From the IMG/VR virus record IMGVR_UViG_3300036770_003454, positions 1 to 64,000 of that record: a DNA stretch of 64,000 nucleotides. One strand, 5' to 3'. Below are positions 45,578 to 53,887 of the stretch, piece after piece; the stretch's first letter is position 1, and each line of letters opens with the position of its first letter. A model generated the notes under the pieces. The model worked only from the letters and a program-made list of their open reading frames with translations, made no database searches and was not told where the DNA came from. The position numbers and the translations under genes were made by a program. This stretch comes from a virus.

Positions 45578-45613
45578 TAAAAAGAAACCCCCAGGTTTCC
45601 CCAGGGGTTTCTT
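45578..45613 (-). terminator. terminator after the DUF932 gene
   Basis: AAGAAACCCC / GGGGTTTCTT stem with a 12-base loop, followed by TTTT on the minus strand. Confidence 0.85.
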
Positions 45614-45615
45614 GA

Positions 45616-46584
45616 TTAGGCAGCCTCAGCAAAGTCCACTGCCTTTTCCAGTGCCAGAATCTTCTTCTGACGATTTGGACCGTACCAAGCAGAAGTCAAT
45701 CGGGTATCTTGCGACTGACCAAGAACGTGGTCAATAACAAAGGTAGCAGAATTGTATGCCTGCCACCAAGTACCCCGACCGAAATCTGCACCGGGCTGTG
45801 TATCGAGTGCATCATAAGCAGTCTGTCCGGGACGAGACAACTTATCTTCAGCATCGTCCTTCTTTGAAGTAGAAGGAAACACAGTCTGATAGTACTCCTT
45901 TAGAGAATCTACGCTGAATTTCTTCCGAGAAAGAAACTCTGCCATCTCCTTATAGGAGCCCATGTTGTTCTTAGCAATGCCAAGCGTCTGCTTCACAAGA
46001 TCAGCATCGAACTTACGACGATGATTCAGACGAACAACCATATCTTTCTTTTGCCCAAGGGCAAGAGTCAGAGTATTGTTGCACACAACACGGATGGCAG
46101 TGAATCGAACATCGACGCACTTGCCATACTCATGAGGATTAGAAAAGAGTAGATATGAATCTACTTGATCATCCCCAAGGATTGAGAATGAGTCCTTAAC
46201 TTTCGCCAAGGCCCAAACCATGTTACCCTGCTTGAGTGAACCAGCAGTGTTCATTTCCATATCACCTTCAGCAACGAATTCGGTGAAGAACTCAAATGCT
46301 TCAGTGTTCTGGACAGGCTCCCAATCAGAAGAAATATGAGTGAGAATACGATTGTCCGAAGAACGAACAAGCACATCCTTACCGGTATAAATCTTCTCTT
46401 CACCCAACTGGATGAACTGCGGATGCCGATCAACTGTCCAATCAAGTCCAGCCTTTCCTAGCATCTGCATAGGAGTGAGATCGTTATGAACAGGAACACC
46501 AAGGCCATGCCAAGGAGTCTGATACTGTTCAAGGTTAGACCCTTGCGAGTGAGCATAGGCCATCGTCTCGATTTCATGCGACAT
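45616..46584 (-). CDS. DUF932 / phage-plasmid-like protein (TIGR03299 type)
   Basis: 322 residues. The signature is clear: TPWHGLGVPV at about 24-33, the central YLLFSNPHEYGKCVDVRFTAIRVVCNNTLTLAL, and the C-terminal GTWWQAYNSATFVIDHVLGQSQDTRLTSAWYGPNRQKKILALEKA. The family occurs in phages and plasmids; its biochemical role is not established. Codon use here is richer in G/C at third positions than in the structural genes. Two stacked sigma70 promoters lie upstream. Confidence 0.88.
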   Translation of the reverse strand: MSHEIETMAYAHSQGSNLEQYQTPWHGLGVPVHNDLTPMQMLGKAGLDWTVDRHPQFIQLGEEKIYTGKDVLVRSSDNRILTHISSDWEPVQNTEAFEFFTEFVAEGDMEMNTAGSLKQGNMVWALAKVKDSFSILGDDQVDSYLLFSNPHEYGKCVDVRFTAIRVVCNNTLTLALGQKKDMVVRLNHRRKFDADLVKQTLGIAKNNMGSYKEMAEFLSRKKFSVDSLKEYYQTVFPSTSKKDDAEDKLSRPGQTAYDALDTQPGADFGRGTWWQAYNSATFVIDHVLGQSQDTRLTSAWYGPNRQKKILALEKAVDFAEAA

Positions 46585-46611
46585 AGGTTATCTCCCGTCG
46601 TTTATAAATGT

Positions 46612-46640
46612 ACCTTACATCAAGTTACATAAGATGTCAA
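46612..46640 (-). promoter_or_regulatory. sigma70 promoter TTGACA-17-TAAGGT
   Basis: GTGCTTGACA with a weak -10, directly upstream of the DUF932 gene. Its -35 lies in the left arm of a 19-bp inverted repeat (46636-46654 with 46720-46738). Confidence 0.6.
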
Positions 46641-46738
46641 GCACAAAGTCCACACCAGCAAAATAAAGGCATTTTACTCTGTTCACGGCAATCAATTGTA
46701 TAACAACAAATGGTGCCGATGTGGACGTTGTGCTTGAC
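46636..46738. repeat. 19-bp inverted repeat around a noncoding 65-bp core
   Basis: GTCAAGCACAAAGTCCACA (46636-46654) and TGTGGACGTTGTGCTTGAC (46720-46738) are inverted copies with one mismatch. Each arm contains a -35-like GCTTGAC facing outward. The 296-bp stretch 46585-46880 holds these, three promoter-like sites and the tRNA, and no protein gene. Confidence 0.6.
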
Positions 46739-46755
46739 CTTCTCAAGTGTCCTGT

Positions 46756-46784
46756 ATAGTAGCAGGTCTTTTAAGAAAAGTCAA
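46756..46784 (-). promoter_or_regulatory. sigma70 promoter TTGACT-17-TACTAT
   Basis: GTGCTTGACT on the minus strand, second promoter for the DUF932 gene. A plus-strand TTGACC-15-TATAGT (46734-46760) overlaps its -10. Confidence 0.65.
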
Positions 46785-46798
46785 GCACTTTTTTGATA

Positions 46799-46869
46799 CT
46801 ACCACAGTGGGATTTAAACCCACGCTCCTAAGTACAACTTAGTGTTTTAGATCACTAAACTATGTGGTA
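46799..46869 (-). tRNA. tRNA-Thr(UGU), divergent
   Basis: Cloverleaf on the minus strand: acceptor TACCACA/TGTGGTA, D stem GTTT/AAAC, anticodon loop GTTGTAC with T33, TGT and A37, T arm GTGGG-TTTAAAT-CCCAC. The CCA is not encoded. Odd points are a five-base-pair anticodon stem with one A-G mismatch, a three-base variable region, and the pair 19-56 changed from G-C to A-T in both loops together, which supports a real fold. The Thr identity rests on the TGT loop placement. It is transcribed with the 98-residue gene. Confidence 0.7.
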
Positions 46870-46880
46870 GTACTGATGAA

Positions 46881-47177
46881 TTAATGATCAGAGAATCCGA
46901 AGTTCTCTCGTTCCTCATCCGTCATTAGTTCATCACAGATGGCAAACAAATCACCATCCTGGTAAAGGTACCACTCCTTTCCATTCTTGTCAACATACTT
47001 TGCAGTTGTAAGAACAGAATCCCAAGTTTCCCAATACCATTCATTCTCCGGACCTTCAACCAGAACTTGCAAATCATCAGGATGAATGCCGTTCCAGTTG
47101 TCGGAACAATACTCCGCAAAGAATTGCGGAACATATACTCCACGAGAATCCGAAGCAAGAATCTCAATTCCAGACAT
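46881..47177 (-). CDS. hypothetical acidic protein
   Basis: 98 residues, acidic and Trp-rich: FAEYCSDNWNGIHPDDLQVLVEGPENEWYWETWD ... WYLYQDGDLFAIC. No catalytic motif recognised. Strong sigma70 promoter upstream; the tRNA follows 11 bp after the stop. Confidence 0.7.
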   Translation of the reverse strand: MSGIEILASDSRGVYVPQFFAEYCSDNWNGIHPDDLQVLVEGPENEWYWETWDSVLTTAKYVDKNGKEWYLYQDGDLFAICDELMTDEERENFGFSDH

Positions 47178-47203
47178 TTAAGTTCTCCGTTATTGATACA
47201 AGA

Positions 47204-47232
47204 ACTATACCAAACCTTTTCATAAGAGTCAA
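47204..47232 (-). promoter_or_regulatory. sigma70 promoter TTGACT-17-TATAGT
   Basis: Drives the 98-residue gene and the tRNA. The remainder of the 47178-47322 gap holds only a short GGCAAC/GTTGCC hairpin. Confidence 0.75.
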
Positions 47233-47322
47233 ACACTTTTTTTGGGCAACTTATGTTGCCGTGTAGACCAGATATGCAGTCAGTGCATGACTCTTAGGAA
47301 AAGATGAAGATGCAACTCCCCA

Positions 47323-47640
47323 TTAATACTCAGTTATCAGAACTTGCTTACCAAGATGATCTCGGTGATTCTTCACCCAATATCGTCTACGAGATTGGTC
47401 GTGATACACCGGATCATGTTCCTCAGTAAACTCAATACCTATAGACTTACCCTCATTAGAATTGCGCATATCATCATGAGTAAGATATGCAAATCCACCA
47501 TATTGGTCTGTCTTATGTAGGATAGATTCTACAAAAGACGCAAGAACCAATCGTTCCTTATCGTTATCATCCTGAGAGTTTCGCAAATAGTTATTTGCCA
47601 TTTCTACAACGGTAGTCACTTGTATGGTTTTACGAGGCAT
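47323..47640 (-). CDS. hypothetical 105-residue protein
   Basis: 105 residues from ATG 47640, one base after the stop of the gene upstream. MPRKTIQVTTVVEMANNYLRNSQDD ... VESILHKTDQYGGFAYLT ... IGIEFTEEHDPVYHDQSRRRYWV. This block (helix, then YxGF and a D/R/YW tail) occurs in several phages; function unknown. Confidence 0.7.
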   Translation of the reverse strand: MPRKTIQVTTVVEMANNYLRNSQDDNDKERLVLASFVESILHKTDQYGGFAYLTHDDMRNSNEGKSIGIEFTEEHDPVYHDQSRRRYWVKNHRDHLGKQVLITEY

Positions 47641-47641
47641 A

Positions 47642-47923
47642 TTATGCTCCAAGATAAAACATATCGTTGCCTTCCTTGAAATCGCAACATGCGATCCAAA
47701 GAACCTTCTGCGCAAGTTCATCATCAGACAAATCTTTCAATTCATCTTCTGACCAACCACCAGTAGATTTAAGATATACGATTGCATCGTTCCTGTCAAC
47801 AACAAAATTGAGTTGCTGTTGCCAGTAATTTACTGCTTCAGTAACATCTCCTGATGCTGAACATTCGGAGATACAATTATCCGGTAAGTCTTCTGGATAA
47901 AGATCAAGCACATATTTCATCAT
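47642..47923 (-). CDS. hypothetical 93-residue protein
   Basis: 93 residues, acidic, with LKSTGGWSEDELKDLSDDELAQKVLWIACCDFKEG. AAAGGAG site seven bases before the first ATG. Promoter TTGACT-17-TATAGT upstream. Function unknown. Confidence 0.7.
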   Translation of the reverse strand: MMKYVLDLYPEDLPDNCISECSASGDVTEAVNYWQQQLNFVVDRNDAIVYLKSTGGWSEDELKDLSDDELAQKVLWIACCDFKEGNDMFYLGA

Positions 47924-47946
47924 GTGATTTCTCCTTTGATTTTCCT

Positions 47947-47975
47947 ACTATAGCAAACTTCAAGATGGAAGTCAA
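47947..47975 (-). promoter_or_regulatory. sigma70 promoter TTGACT-17-TATAGT
   Basis: Minus strand, upstream of the 93- and 105-residue pair; the -35 stands next to the preceding terminator. Confidence 0.75.
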
Positions 47976-47980
47976 TCAGA

Positions 47981-48007
47981 AAAAAATCCCTGATTTCTCA
48001 GGGATTT
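47981..48007 (-). terminator. hairpin terminator after the SprT-like gene
   Basis: AAATCCCTGA-GAAA-TCAGGGATTT then TTTT on the minus strand. Confidence 0.88.
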
Positions 48008-48461
48008 AGAATGATATATTTTCCTCATGCAGATGTCTTAGATATCGTACATACAAACCATGTTCTCTGCCCCAAGCTTCAACCTCCCACGGAAGATCGA
48101 AATACTCAGTTTCAGAATGGTCTACATACGAATCTTTCCATTTCTGTAGTGTACCTCTTAATTCACTTTTCAATTCGCCGGTTGCGAATTGTTTGACATG
48201 CACGAGTTCATGTGCCAATGTAGACAATTGGCTTTTGCGAGATAGATATGGATTTACAACAACCACGAATTCCCGTGGATATTTACGATCATCTGCAACT
48301 TCAGTTTGTCCGTTGAGACCTTTTATTTTACGCAAAGAAAGCTCAACACTGATATTCTTCATGAGTTTCTTTGATACCAATCTGGACATAATCCAATTGG
48401 TTGCATAGTCATACTCTTTTAATGAAACTCGCACAGGTTTGCCCGTATATGTAAGTTCCAT
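48006..48461 (-). CDS. SprT-like zinc metalloprotease
   Basis: 151 residues. Zinc motif TLAHELVHVKQ (HExxH at about residues 84-88) with the preceding FVVVVNPYLSRK strand, and a third-ligand/helper region YFDLPWEVEAWGREHG, as in SprT/Wss1-like and M48-like small peptidases. It may act on DNA-bound proteins, or it may have another intracellular target. Its own promoter lies upstream and a terminator downstream. Confidence 0.75.
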   Translation of the reverse strand: MELTYTGKPVRVSLKEYDYATNWIMSRLVSKKLMKNISVELSLRKIKGLNGQTEVADDRKYPREFVVVVNPYLSRKSQLSTLAHELVHVKQFATGELKSELRGTLQKWKDSYVDHSETEYFDLPWEVEAWGREHGLYVRYLRHLHEENISF

Positions 48462-48488
48462 TTACATCTCCTATTACGATTATGCTGT

Positions 48489-48517
48489 ACTATACCACAA
48501 TTCTATTTAGGTGTCAA
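48489..48517 (-). promoter_or_regulatory. sigma70 promoter TTGACA-17-TATAGT
   Basis: For the SprT-like gene. The -35 overlaps the left arm of an inverted repeat ATACCTGT (48517-48524) / ACAGGTAT (48542-48549), a possible operator. Confidence 0.75.
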
Positions 48518-48553
48518 TACCTGTCACCACAAAAATGCATAACAGGTATGCTG

Positions 48554-49273
48554 TTAATAACCTAAAGTTTCACATTCAATAATGAAATCTTTAACGAAAC
48601 CACTTCTACAAATATCATTTCTGGTCATTTGAATAAATTCAAAACTATTCATATTTCTACAAACATTAATTAGTTTTAATAAATCTCTTTTACCATCTCT
48701 TTCAGAAAGGTCTGATTGTTTAGTATCACCTGAAATAATAACTCTACAATTTTCTCCGATACGAGTTAACACTGTAGATATTTCTGCCCAATTCATATTT
48801 TGAACTTCATCAATAATTACTACGGCATTTTTAATAGTTATACCACGAATGAATGATGTAGATATAAATTCGATTTGATTTTTCTGTTTGAGAATATCGT
48901 ATGCATCTCCTCTATTGAATAATTCAGTACAAATTAATTGATATGGAGATTCATAAACTTTAATTTTTTCTTTTTGAGAACCAGGAAGGAATCCGATATC
49001 TCTGGATGGAACAACAGAACGTACAATAATTACTTTATCTTGTTCTTCATGATGTAAAACTTCTTTTAATGCAAGATATAAACCAACGAATGTTTTTCCT
49101 GTACCTGCTGTACCATGAAACATCACATTTTTGTTTTTTCGGAATGAATCAAATGCTTTTTTTTGATTCATTGTTTTGGGTGATATATCACTTAGATTCA
49201 TCACATTGTTGACTGTGATTCCTTGTGCTCTAAGGATTCTTCTTTCTTTTTTAGTTAGTTTTTTATCTTGCAT
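48554..49273 (-). CDS. phoH: PhoH-like ATPase
   Basis: 239 residues. Walker A FHGTAGTGKTFVGL (about 52-65), Walker B VVIIDEVQNM (about 150-159), SGDTKQSDL (sensor-like, about 178-186), all typical of PhoH. PhoH is nearly universal in marine T4-like phages; it is an ATP-dependent RNA-related protein of unsettled role. It overlaps no neighbour and is the 3' gene of a run that starts at rnh. Confidence 0.92.
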   Translation of the reverse strand: MQDKKLTKKERRILRAQGITVNNVMNLSDISPKTMNQKKAFDSFRKNKNVMFHGTAGTGKTFVGLYLALKEVLHHEEQDKVIIVRSVVPSRDIGFLPGSQKEKIKVYESPYQLICTELFNRGDAYDILKQKNQIEFISTSFIRGITIKNAVVIIDEVQNMNWAEISTVLTRIGENCRVIISGDTKQSDLSERDGKRDLLKLINVCRNMNSFEFIQMTRNDICRSGFVKDFIIECETLGY

Positions 49274-49280
49274 TAAACCT

Positions 49281-49511
49281 TTACCAAGTGTTAATAGTTG
49301 ATCTCCGATGCTTCTTTTTCACTTCTTTCAAAACATCACGGAATCCACTATCAGGTTTCTTGGTAAGTGTAGAATACCCTATACTGGGAGCACCATTTAC
49401 AAGTTGTTCCATATTAGGATTTTCCTGTAAATACTTATCTCTTTCAGAGATAGACATAAACACATCTATCTCTTCGTTTGTATCTTTATTTAAGAACTTA
49501 TACGATGGCAT
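49281..49511 (-). CDS. conserved T4-like small protein (MPSYKF type)
   Basis: 76 residues from ATG 49511; MPSYKFLNKDTNEEIDVFMSISERDKYLQENPNMEQL ... GYSTLTKKPDSGFRDVLKEVKKKH. A conserved protein in marine T4-like phages, reminiscent of FmdB-like zinc ribbons but without Cys. Function unknown. Confidence 0.75.
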   Translation of the reverse strand: MPSYKFLNKDTNEEIDVFMSISERDKYLQENPNMEQLVNGAPSIGYSTLTKKPDSGFRDVLKEVKKKHRRSTINTW

Positions 49512-49512
49512 A

Positions 49513-49677
49513 TCAATAATCGTCCGAATGCTCTGATAATGCTCTAACATCTTTTGTTTTAAGAGCAGACTTCATTCTCTTTTGCTTTCTACGATCAATG
49601 TCCTTCTTTCGACGATTCTTTTCTGAATAATCATCATCTTCATAGTCATACCATTTTTGATTACGAGATTTGCTCAT
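49513..49677 (-). CDS. small basic/acidic protein
   Basis: 54 residues: MSKSRNQKWYDYEDDDYSEK then NRRKKDIDRRKQKRMKSALK. Starts by ATGA overlap with the gene upstream and ends two bases before the next ATG. The alternating charge blocks suggest nucleic-acid or protein binding; function unknown. Confidence 0.65.
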   Translation of the reverse strand: MSKSRNQKWYDYEDDDYSEKNRRKKDIDRRKQKRMKSALKTKDVRALSEHSDDY

Positions 49678-50084
49678 AGTAAGTCCTTAAATGCCTCCTT
49701 AATTAGGTTTCTGTCTAGTCCTTTGTAGGGTAGTTTCTTATCTTTTACATTAATTATTAGTTCAGCATCTTTTGGATCAATGCTTTCCAATAATTGAACG
49801 AAAAGTTGTTCTCTTCTAAGTTGTTTCAGATTTGGATTACCTCCTTCAACAAACAGATAGAGTTTTCTTGCTTCATGATATAACATCCCATGTCCCTCAT
49901 TGGTAGGCATAGGTTTATATGGTGCTGGTCCTTTTGGCAACAAGAATTTGATGTTATCATCCCAGGCATACTTAATAACTGTTCTAAGTGCAGGACTATC
50001 ATTGCGTTGTAACCAAGCAACCTTTTCTTTTCTTGTCTTGAAATCCTGAGATTTCTCTAAAATCTCAGATATTGATAATCTCAT
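49674..50084 (-). CDS. DUF6433-like conserved protein
   Basis: 136 residues: MRLSISEILEKSQDFKTRKEKVAWLQRND ... VIKYAWDDNIKFLLPKG ... GMLYHEARKLYLFVEGGN ... LRREQLFVQLLESIDPKDAELIINVKDKKLPYKGL. This conserved phage protein of unknown function lies next to rnh in many T4-like marine genomes. Confidence 0.8.
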   Translation of the reverse strand: MRLSISEILEKSQDFKTRKEKVAWLQRNDSPALRTVIKYAWDDNIKFLLPKGPAPYKPMPTNEGHGMLYHEARKLYLFVEGGNPNLKQLRREQLFVQLLESIDPKDAELIINVKDKKLPYKGLDRNLIKEAFKDLL

Positions 50085-50098
50085 GGTTTCCTCTTATA

Positions 50099-50929
50099 TC
50101 AAAAATCATTTATATGTTCCATTAAATTCTTCATCCTATTTTTTACAAAATATCCAAACAATTTACTTCTATCGTTAGTATTCTCTTTATTTAATTCAAA
50201 AACAATTTGTTGTTCGATGTGATCTGGAATTTGTGTCAAATCAATAAGCATCTTATTTCTGACATAATTCCTATAAAGAGAATGTTCTGGATTACTTTCG
50301 ATATTAGAATAAGTTTCTAACATCTTAGATGTGATTCTACTTTGTCTTTGTCCAATGACAAAACAGTTATCAGGAGAAGCAATGTTTGGAACACCATCGT
50401 TAGAGTCTCCACGAACGATATGTTCAAACAGATATGCTTTTGGGTCATCTGTTTTTAACATAATCATCTTCACCGGATCATATTGTTTGACATGTGGATT
50501 TGTTTGCAATTGTAAATAGTCTTTATCTGTACTAACGATTAAAATAGGTTCTTTTGTATTTTTACATGCTATAGCAATGATATCATCTGCTTCAGCAGTA
50601 TCAACACGAACATATTTATATGGAAACACTTCTTGAAGATCTTTCTTCAATTCATCTAAAGATTCAAAGATCTTAGTCCAATTTAGTTCAGATTTCTCCC
50701 GTGCTTTTTTCCTGGATGCTTTGTAGTATGGGAACTGTTGTTTCCTCCAGTAATTGAAGGAATCAACAGCAAAGACCATTTCACCGTACTCGTGTTTGAA
50801 TTTAGCATTCAAAGAACGAATAGAGTTGAGAGCAATATGTCGAAACAAATCAACATTGATTTCTGATGTTTTATTCAAATCTTTAAGAACAGCAGAAAAT
50901 AACACATTGTTTAGATCAAGGATTATCAT
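50099..50929 (-). CDS. rnh: RNase H / 5'-3' exonuclease (T4 rnh, FEN family)
   Basis: 276 residues from ATG 50929; T4 RNase H is 305. Metal-binding motifs of the FEN family: LDLNNVLF (N-terminal Asp), FAVDSFNYWRKQQFPYYKASRK, DTAEADDIIAIACK (about 125-138) and VSTDKDYLQL, plus RGDSNDGVPNIASPDNCF for the H2TH region. It removes RNA primers in lagging-strand synthesis. It overlaps the upstream gene by 14 bp. Confidence 0.9.
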   Translation of the reverse strand: MIILDLNNVLFSAVLKDLNKTSEINVDLFRHIALNSIRSLNAKFKHEYGEMVFAVDSFNYWRKQQFPYYKASRKKAREKSELNWTKIFESLDELKKDLQEVFPYKYVRVDTAEADDIIAIACKNTKEPILIVSTDKDYLQLQTNPHVKQYDPVKMIMLKTDDPKAYLFEHIVRGDSNDGVPNIASPDNCFVIGQRQSRITSKMLETYSNIESNPEHSLYRNYVRNKMLIDLTQIPDHIEQQIVFELNKENTNDRSKLFGYFVKNRMKNLMEHINDF

Positions 50930-51296
50930 TTGGTTCTTCTTTGATTTCAATTTTTTCTTTGAAGGTTGGGGCAATAAAAACGATTCTATCATCATCTACT
51001 TGTTCAAAACAAGCATTAGCAAATGCATGGAATGGATGTTCAATATCATAATACTTACACATCAATGCTTTCAATGCTTCCATGCAAAAACAAAGTTCTT
51101 TTACTGTTTTATCATCATTTGATAAATGAAAACCAGCATTAGCAATTTGTTCAAGAAGTAGATTTGCTAAGATTTCTGAAATCTCTTCAATCTGTTCTTC
51201 TTTTTGTGTGAGAATGTTTTCTCTTACTTCTTCAATTGTAGGGGGAGAAGGAACTGATTTATTTTTAATAGGAAAAGTAATAATGTTATTTGACAT
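50916..51296 (-). CDS. conserved hypothetical upstream of rnh
   Basis: 126 residues from ATG 51296 (CAGGAATAAAA upstream). MSNNIITFPIKNKSVPSPPTIEEVRENI, a helical region, and VKELCFCMEALKALMCKYYDIEHPFHAFANACFEQ with four Cys. Conserved in marine T4-like phages; function unknown. Confidence 0.7.
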   Translation of the reverse strand: MSNNIITFPIKNKSVPSPPTIEEVRENILTQKEEQIEEISEILANLLLEQIANAGFHLSNDDKTVKELCFCMEALKALMCKYYDIEHPFHAFANACFEQVDDDRIVFIAPTFKEKIEIKEEPNDNP

Positions 51297-51324
51297 TTTT
51301 ATTCCTGTGTTAGAGTTATGATCT

Positions 51325-51353
51325 ACCATAGCAAAGACAGAGATTGTTGTCAA
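51325..51353 (-). promoter_or_regulatory. sigma70 promoter TTGACA-17-TATGGT
   Basis: For the rnh operon, in the 63-bp gap after the heptose operon. Confidence 0.65.
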
Positions 51354-51359
51354 TAAGAT

Positions 51360-51941
51360 TTATAGTATGATTTTTTTATTAAAAGAATATTCTAATCTAA
51401 TATCTTGTGCTAAAGAATGCATCAATATTTGATGACAATCTTCTACAATACCATAATTGTTAGAGTTAACATGAATGCATATATCACTAAGTTTTTTACA
51501 TTCTCCTCCATCAAAACCAACAAATGATATGGTTTTTATATTCAATTCTTTAGCAGTTTTAATTGCAGTAACAACATTTTTTGAATTTCCACTAGATGAT
51601 ATTACAAACAATACACAATTCTCTGATCCATACCATTCCAATTGTTTGCTGAATACATATTCATATCCAAAATCATTGGCAATAGCAGTTAACAAGGAAA
51701 CATTAGAAGTCAATGAAATAACTTTAGTATGTACTTCAGTATCTGTTCTAATTCCTTTCATATGATCACATGAAAGATGTTCTGATATAGCAGAAGAACC
51801 TCCATTACCACATACAAAAATTGTTTTATTATTATTTGCACATGATAATAAAGATCGTTTTACTTCTTCCAATGAAAAAAGATTTATTTGATTTAATGCA
51901 TCATTTAACATCTTTTGGTAAGATATGATATAATTATTCAT
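51360..51941 (-). CDS. gmhA: phosphoheptose isomerase (GmhA-like, SIS domain)
   Basis: 193 residues from ATG 51941, ATGA overlap with the kinase. SIS motifs: FVCGNGGSSAISEHLSCDHM (about 43-62), VISLTSNVSLLTAIANDFGYEYVFSKQL, VISSSGNSKNV (about 112-122). GmhA converts sedoheptulose 7-phosphate to D-glycero-D-manno-heptose 7-phosphate. Last gene of the operon. Confidence 0.85.
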   Translation of the reverse strand: MNNYIISYQKMLNDALNQINLFSLEEVKRSLLSCANNNKTIFVCGNGGSSAISEHLSCDHMKGIRTDTEVHTKVISLTSNVSLLTAIANDFGYEYVFSKQLEWYGSENCVLFVISSSGNSKNVVTAIKTAKELNIKTISFVGFDGGECKKLSDICIHVNSNNYGIVEDCHQILMHSLAQDIRLEYSFNKKIIL

Positions 51942-52915
51942 GAACACATCTCTATAGAACTGCCTTTATCTGTAAATTTAAATTTCACTAGATTTTTATT
52001 TGAAAATAAATCAAGGAATTTATTTTGATTTTGTTCTGGTACATAGAACATAAAATATCCTCCTCCACCAGCACCTAACAACTTACCACCAAGTGCACCA
52101 GATTTCAACCCATAATCATATATTTCATCTAATAAAGGATTGGTGATATTTGTTGATAGTGTTTTTTTAACTTTCCAAGATTCATGCAATAATGAACCAA
52201 AGTCATCTAATTTGTTTTGTTGTAGATAGGAAATAGATTTTTCTGCCATATCAACTAATATTGATACATCAGATACTTTTTTATTTTCTGATAGATTTTG
52301 AACTTGTTCTGCCAATATATCAGAAGCAAATCTATCTGTTTTTGTATTAACAAAAAATAATCTTTGATTTAAGTTTTGTTTAGTGAAGAAATTAATTTCA
52401 ATTGGTTTTACTTCTACATCATACTTATTAAATATGAAACAATTCAATCCACCATATGCTGCTGCATATTGGTCTTGTTTTCCAATAGGTTGTTTGCATC
52501 TATCAATTTCAATATAAGACGACAATTCTGCTAACATTGCTGGACTCAATGCACAATTATATTTCATATAATGTAAAGCATTAATCAGTCCTACAGTAAA
52601 TGTAGATGATGAACCAAGTCCAGTTCCTTTTGTAGGAACATCAGAGAAACTAGCAATTTCAATGTTATTTTTAATATCATAATGCTTTAGAATTTCTTTG
52701 ATTCTATCGTGTTCTATATCATCAATAGTTTTTGGATATTCCATTTTAGAATAAACAAGTTTGATATGATCTGCAACACAAAAATTTGAAGCAATGTAAA
52801 TGTGTTGATTGATAGTAGTTGATACTACCAATCCTTCATTGTTTTCATAATATTGTGGTATATCACTGCCACCACCAAAGAAACTTATTCTTAAAGGAGT
52901 TTTTGTTAATATCAT
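51938..52915 (-). CDS. hddA: heptose-7-phosphate kinase (HddA-like, GHMP family)
   Basis: 325 residues. GHMP layout: TKTPLRISFFGGGSDIPQYY (start), PTKGTGLGSSSTFTVGLI (ATP loop, about 105), and GGKLLGAGGGGYFMFYVP (motif 3, about 285). It phosphorylates heptose 7-phosphate to the 1,7-bisphosphate. TAATG junction to the epimerase gene upstream. Confidence 0.85.
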   Translation of the reverse strand: MILTKTPLRISFFGGGSDIPQYYENNEGLVVSTTINQHIYIASNFCVADHIKLVYSKMEYPKTIDDIEHDRIKEILKHYDIKNNIEIASFSDVPTKGTGLGSSSTFTVGLINALHYMKYNCALSPAMLAELSSYIEIDRCKQPIGKQDQYAAAYGGLNCFIFNKYDVEVKPIEINFFTKQNLNQRLFFVNTKTDRFASDILAEQVQNLSENKKVSDVSILVDMAEKSISYLQQNKLDDFGSLLHESWKVKKTLSTNITNPLLDEIYDYGLKSGALGGKLLGAGGGGYFMFYVPEQNQNKFLDLFSNKNLVKFKFTDKGSSIEMCS

Positions 52916-53880
52916 TATATTTCTTCTCTAACATCCAAGATCCACTGATTGTTTTCTAACCAATCTAATGTACGAACAATTGTTTCTGGTATAGAATATT
53001 TTGGATTCCATCCCAGAGAAATTAATCGGGACACATCTAAATAATTGATCTTACTATCACCAATCCATCCTACTTCATTGCCCGACCAAGTAATCTCAGG
53101 ATTAATTTTCATATAATTAATAATAATTGGAATAGATTCTGTGAGACTACAAGTAGTTGTATTTCCTATATTGAATATATTAACAGGATTATTAGTATTA
53201 CTAACAATTGTTAACATTGCATCTATACAATCATCTACATCCAAATATGTTTTTCTTTGATCTTTACCACCATGTACATATAATTCATTAGGATTCTTTT
53301 TCAACATGGAATAAAAATTATAAATGAATCCATGAGAATATCTTGGACCTGTTATTGATGAATATCTAAAGATCCAAGATTGTGTATCATATGCGGCACA
53401 ATGTGCTTGTACTAATCCTTCACCTGCTAATTTTGCTGCTCCATAAAATGATGTTTGTATAAAAGAACTATTTTCTGGAGTAGGAATTATTTCTGAATCT
53501 CCATATACTGCTGAAGTAGATGAATAAGCAATCTTTTTAATTTCTCTTTGTTTGATCCAACGAAGAACATTATAAGTTGCAAGTATTCCATCATTAATAT
53601 CTTTGTCAGGATAAACAGAACTAAATCTAACATCTGCATTTGCTGCTAAATGAAATACCATTTCAATATCAGATTCAACAATCTCATTTAGAGAATTAGG
53701 TTTTGACAAATCTATATCATAAAATTTAAAATTATTGTATTCATTTAATTCTTGAAGAATTTTTTCATGCATTGGTTGAAATCTACTTACACCAATAATT
53801 CTGATGTTAGATTGAAGCAACCTTAATGTAAGATTGCTTCCGATAAATCCACAACAACCAGTAATCAAAACTGTTTTCAT
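52915..53880 (-). CDS. NAD-dependent nucleotide-sugar epimerase
   Basis: 321 residues from ATG 53880 (GAGGATAAT upstream). TGCCGFIGSNL (Rossmann), VFHLAANADV, SSTSAVYG and FYGAAKLAGE (YxxxK catalytic pair). Extended SDR of the GalE/GDP-heptose epimerase type. It probably alters C4 or C6 of the activated sugar made by this operon. Confidence 0.85.
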   Translation of the reverse strand: MKTVLITGCCGFIGSNLTLRLLQSNIRIIGVSRFQPMHEKILQELNEYNNFKFYDIDLSKPNSLNEIVESDIEMVFHLAANADVRFSSVYPDKDINDGILATYNVLRWIKQREIKKIAYSSTSAVYGDSEIIPTPENSSFIQTSFYGAAKLAGEGLVQAHCAAYDTQSWIFRYSSITGPRYSHGFIYNFYSMLKKNPNELYVHGGKDQRKTYLDVDDCIDAMLTIVSNTNNPVNIFNIGNTTTCSLTESIPIIINYMKINPEITWSGNEVGWIGDSKINYLDVSRLISLGWNPKYSIPETIVRTLDWLENNQWILDVREEI

Positions 53881-53887
53881 ATTATCC

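Noticed and set aside
47236-47322. Second tRNA in the gap after the 105-residue gene
   Set aside because: Only one short hairpin GGCAAC/GTTGCC is present; no acceptor or T arm could be built.
50613-50620. TATAAATA inside rnh as a late promoter
   Set aside because: It lies mid-gene, over 500 bp from the next start; in AT-rich DNA a chance match is likely.
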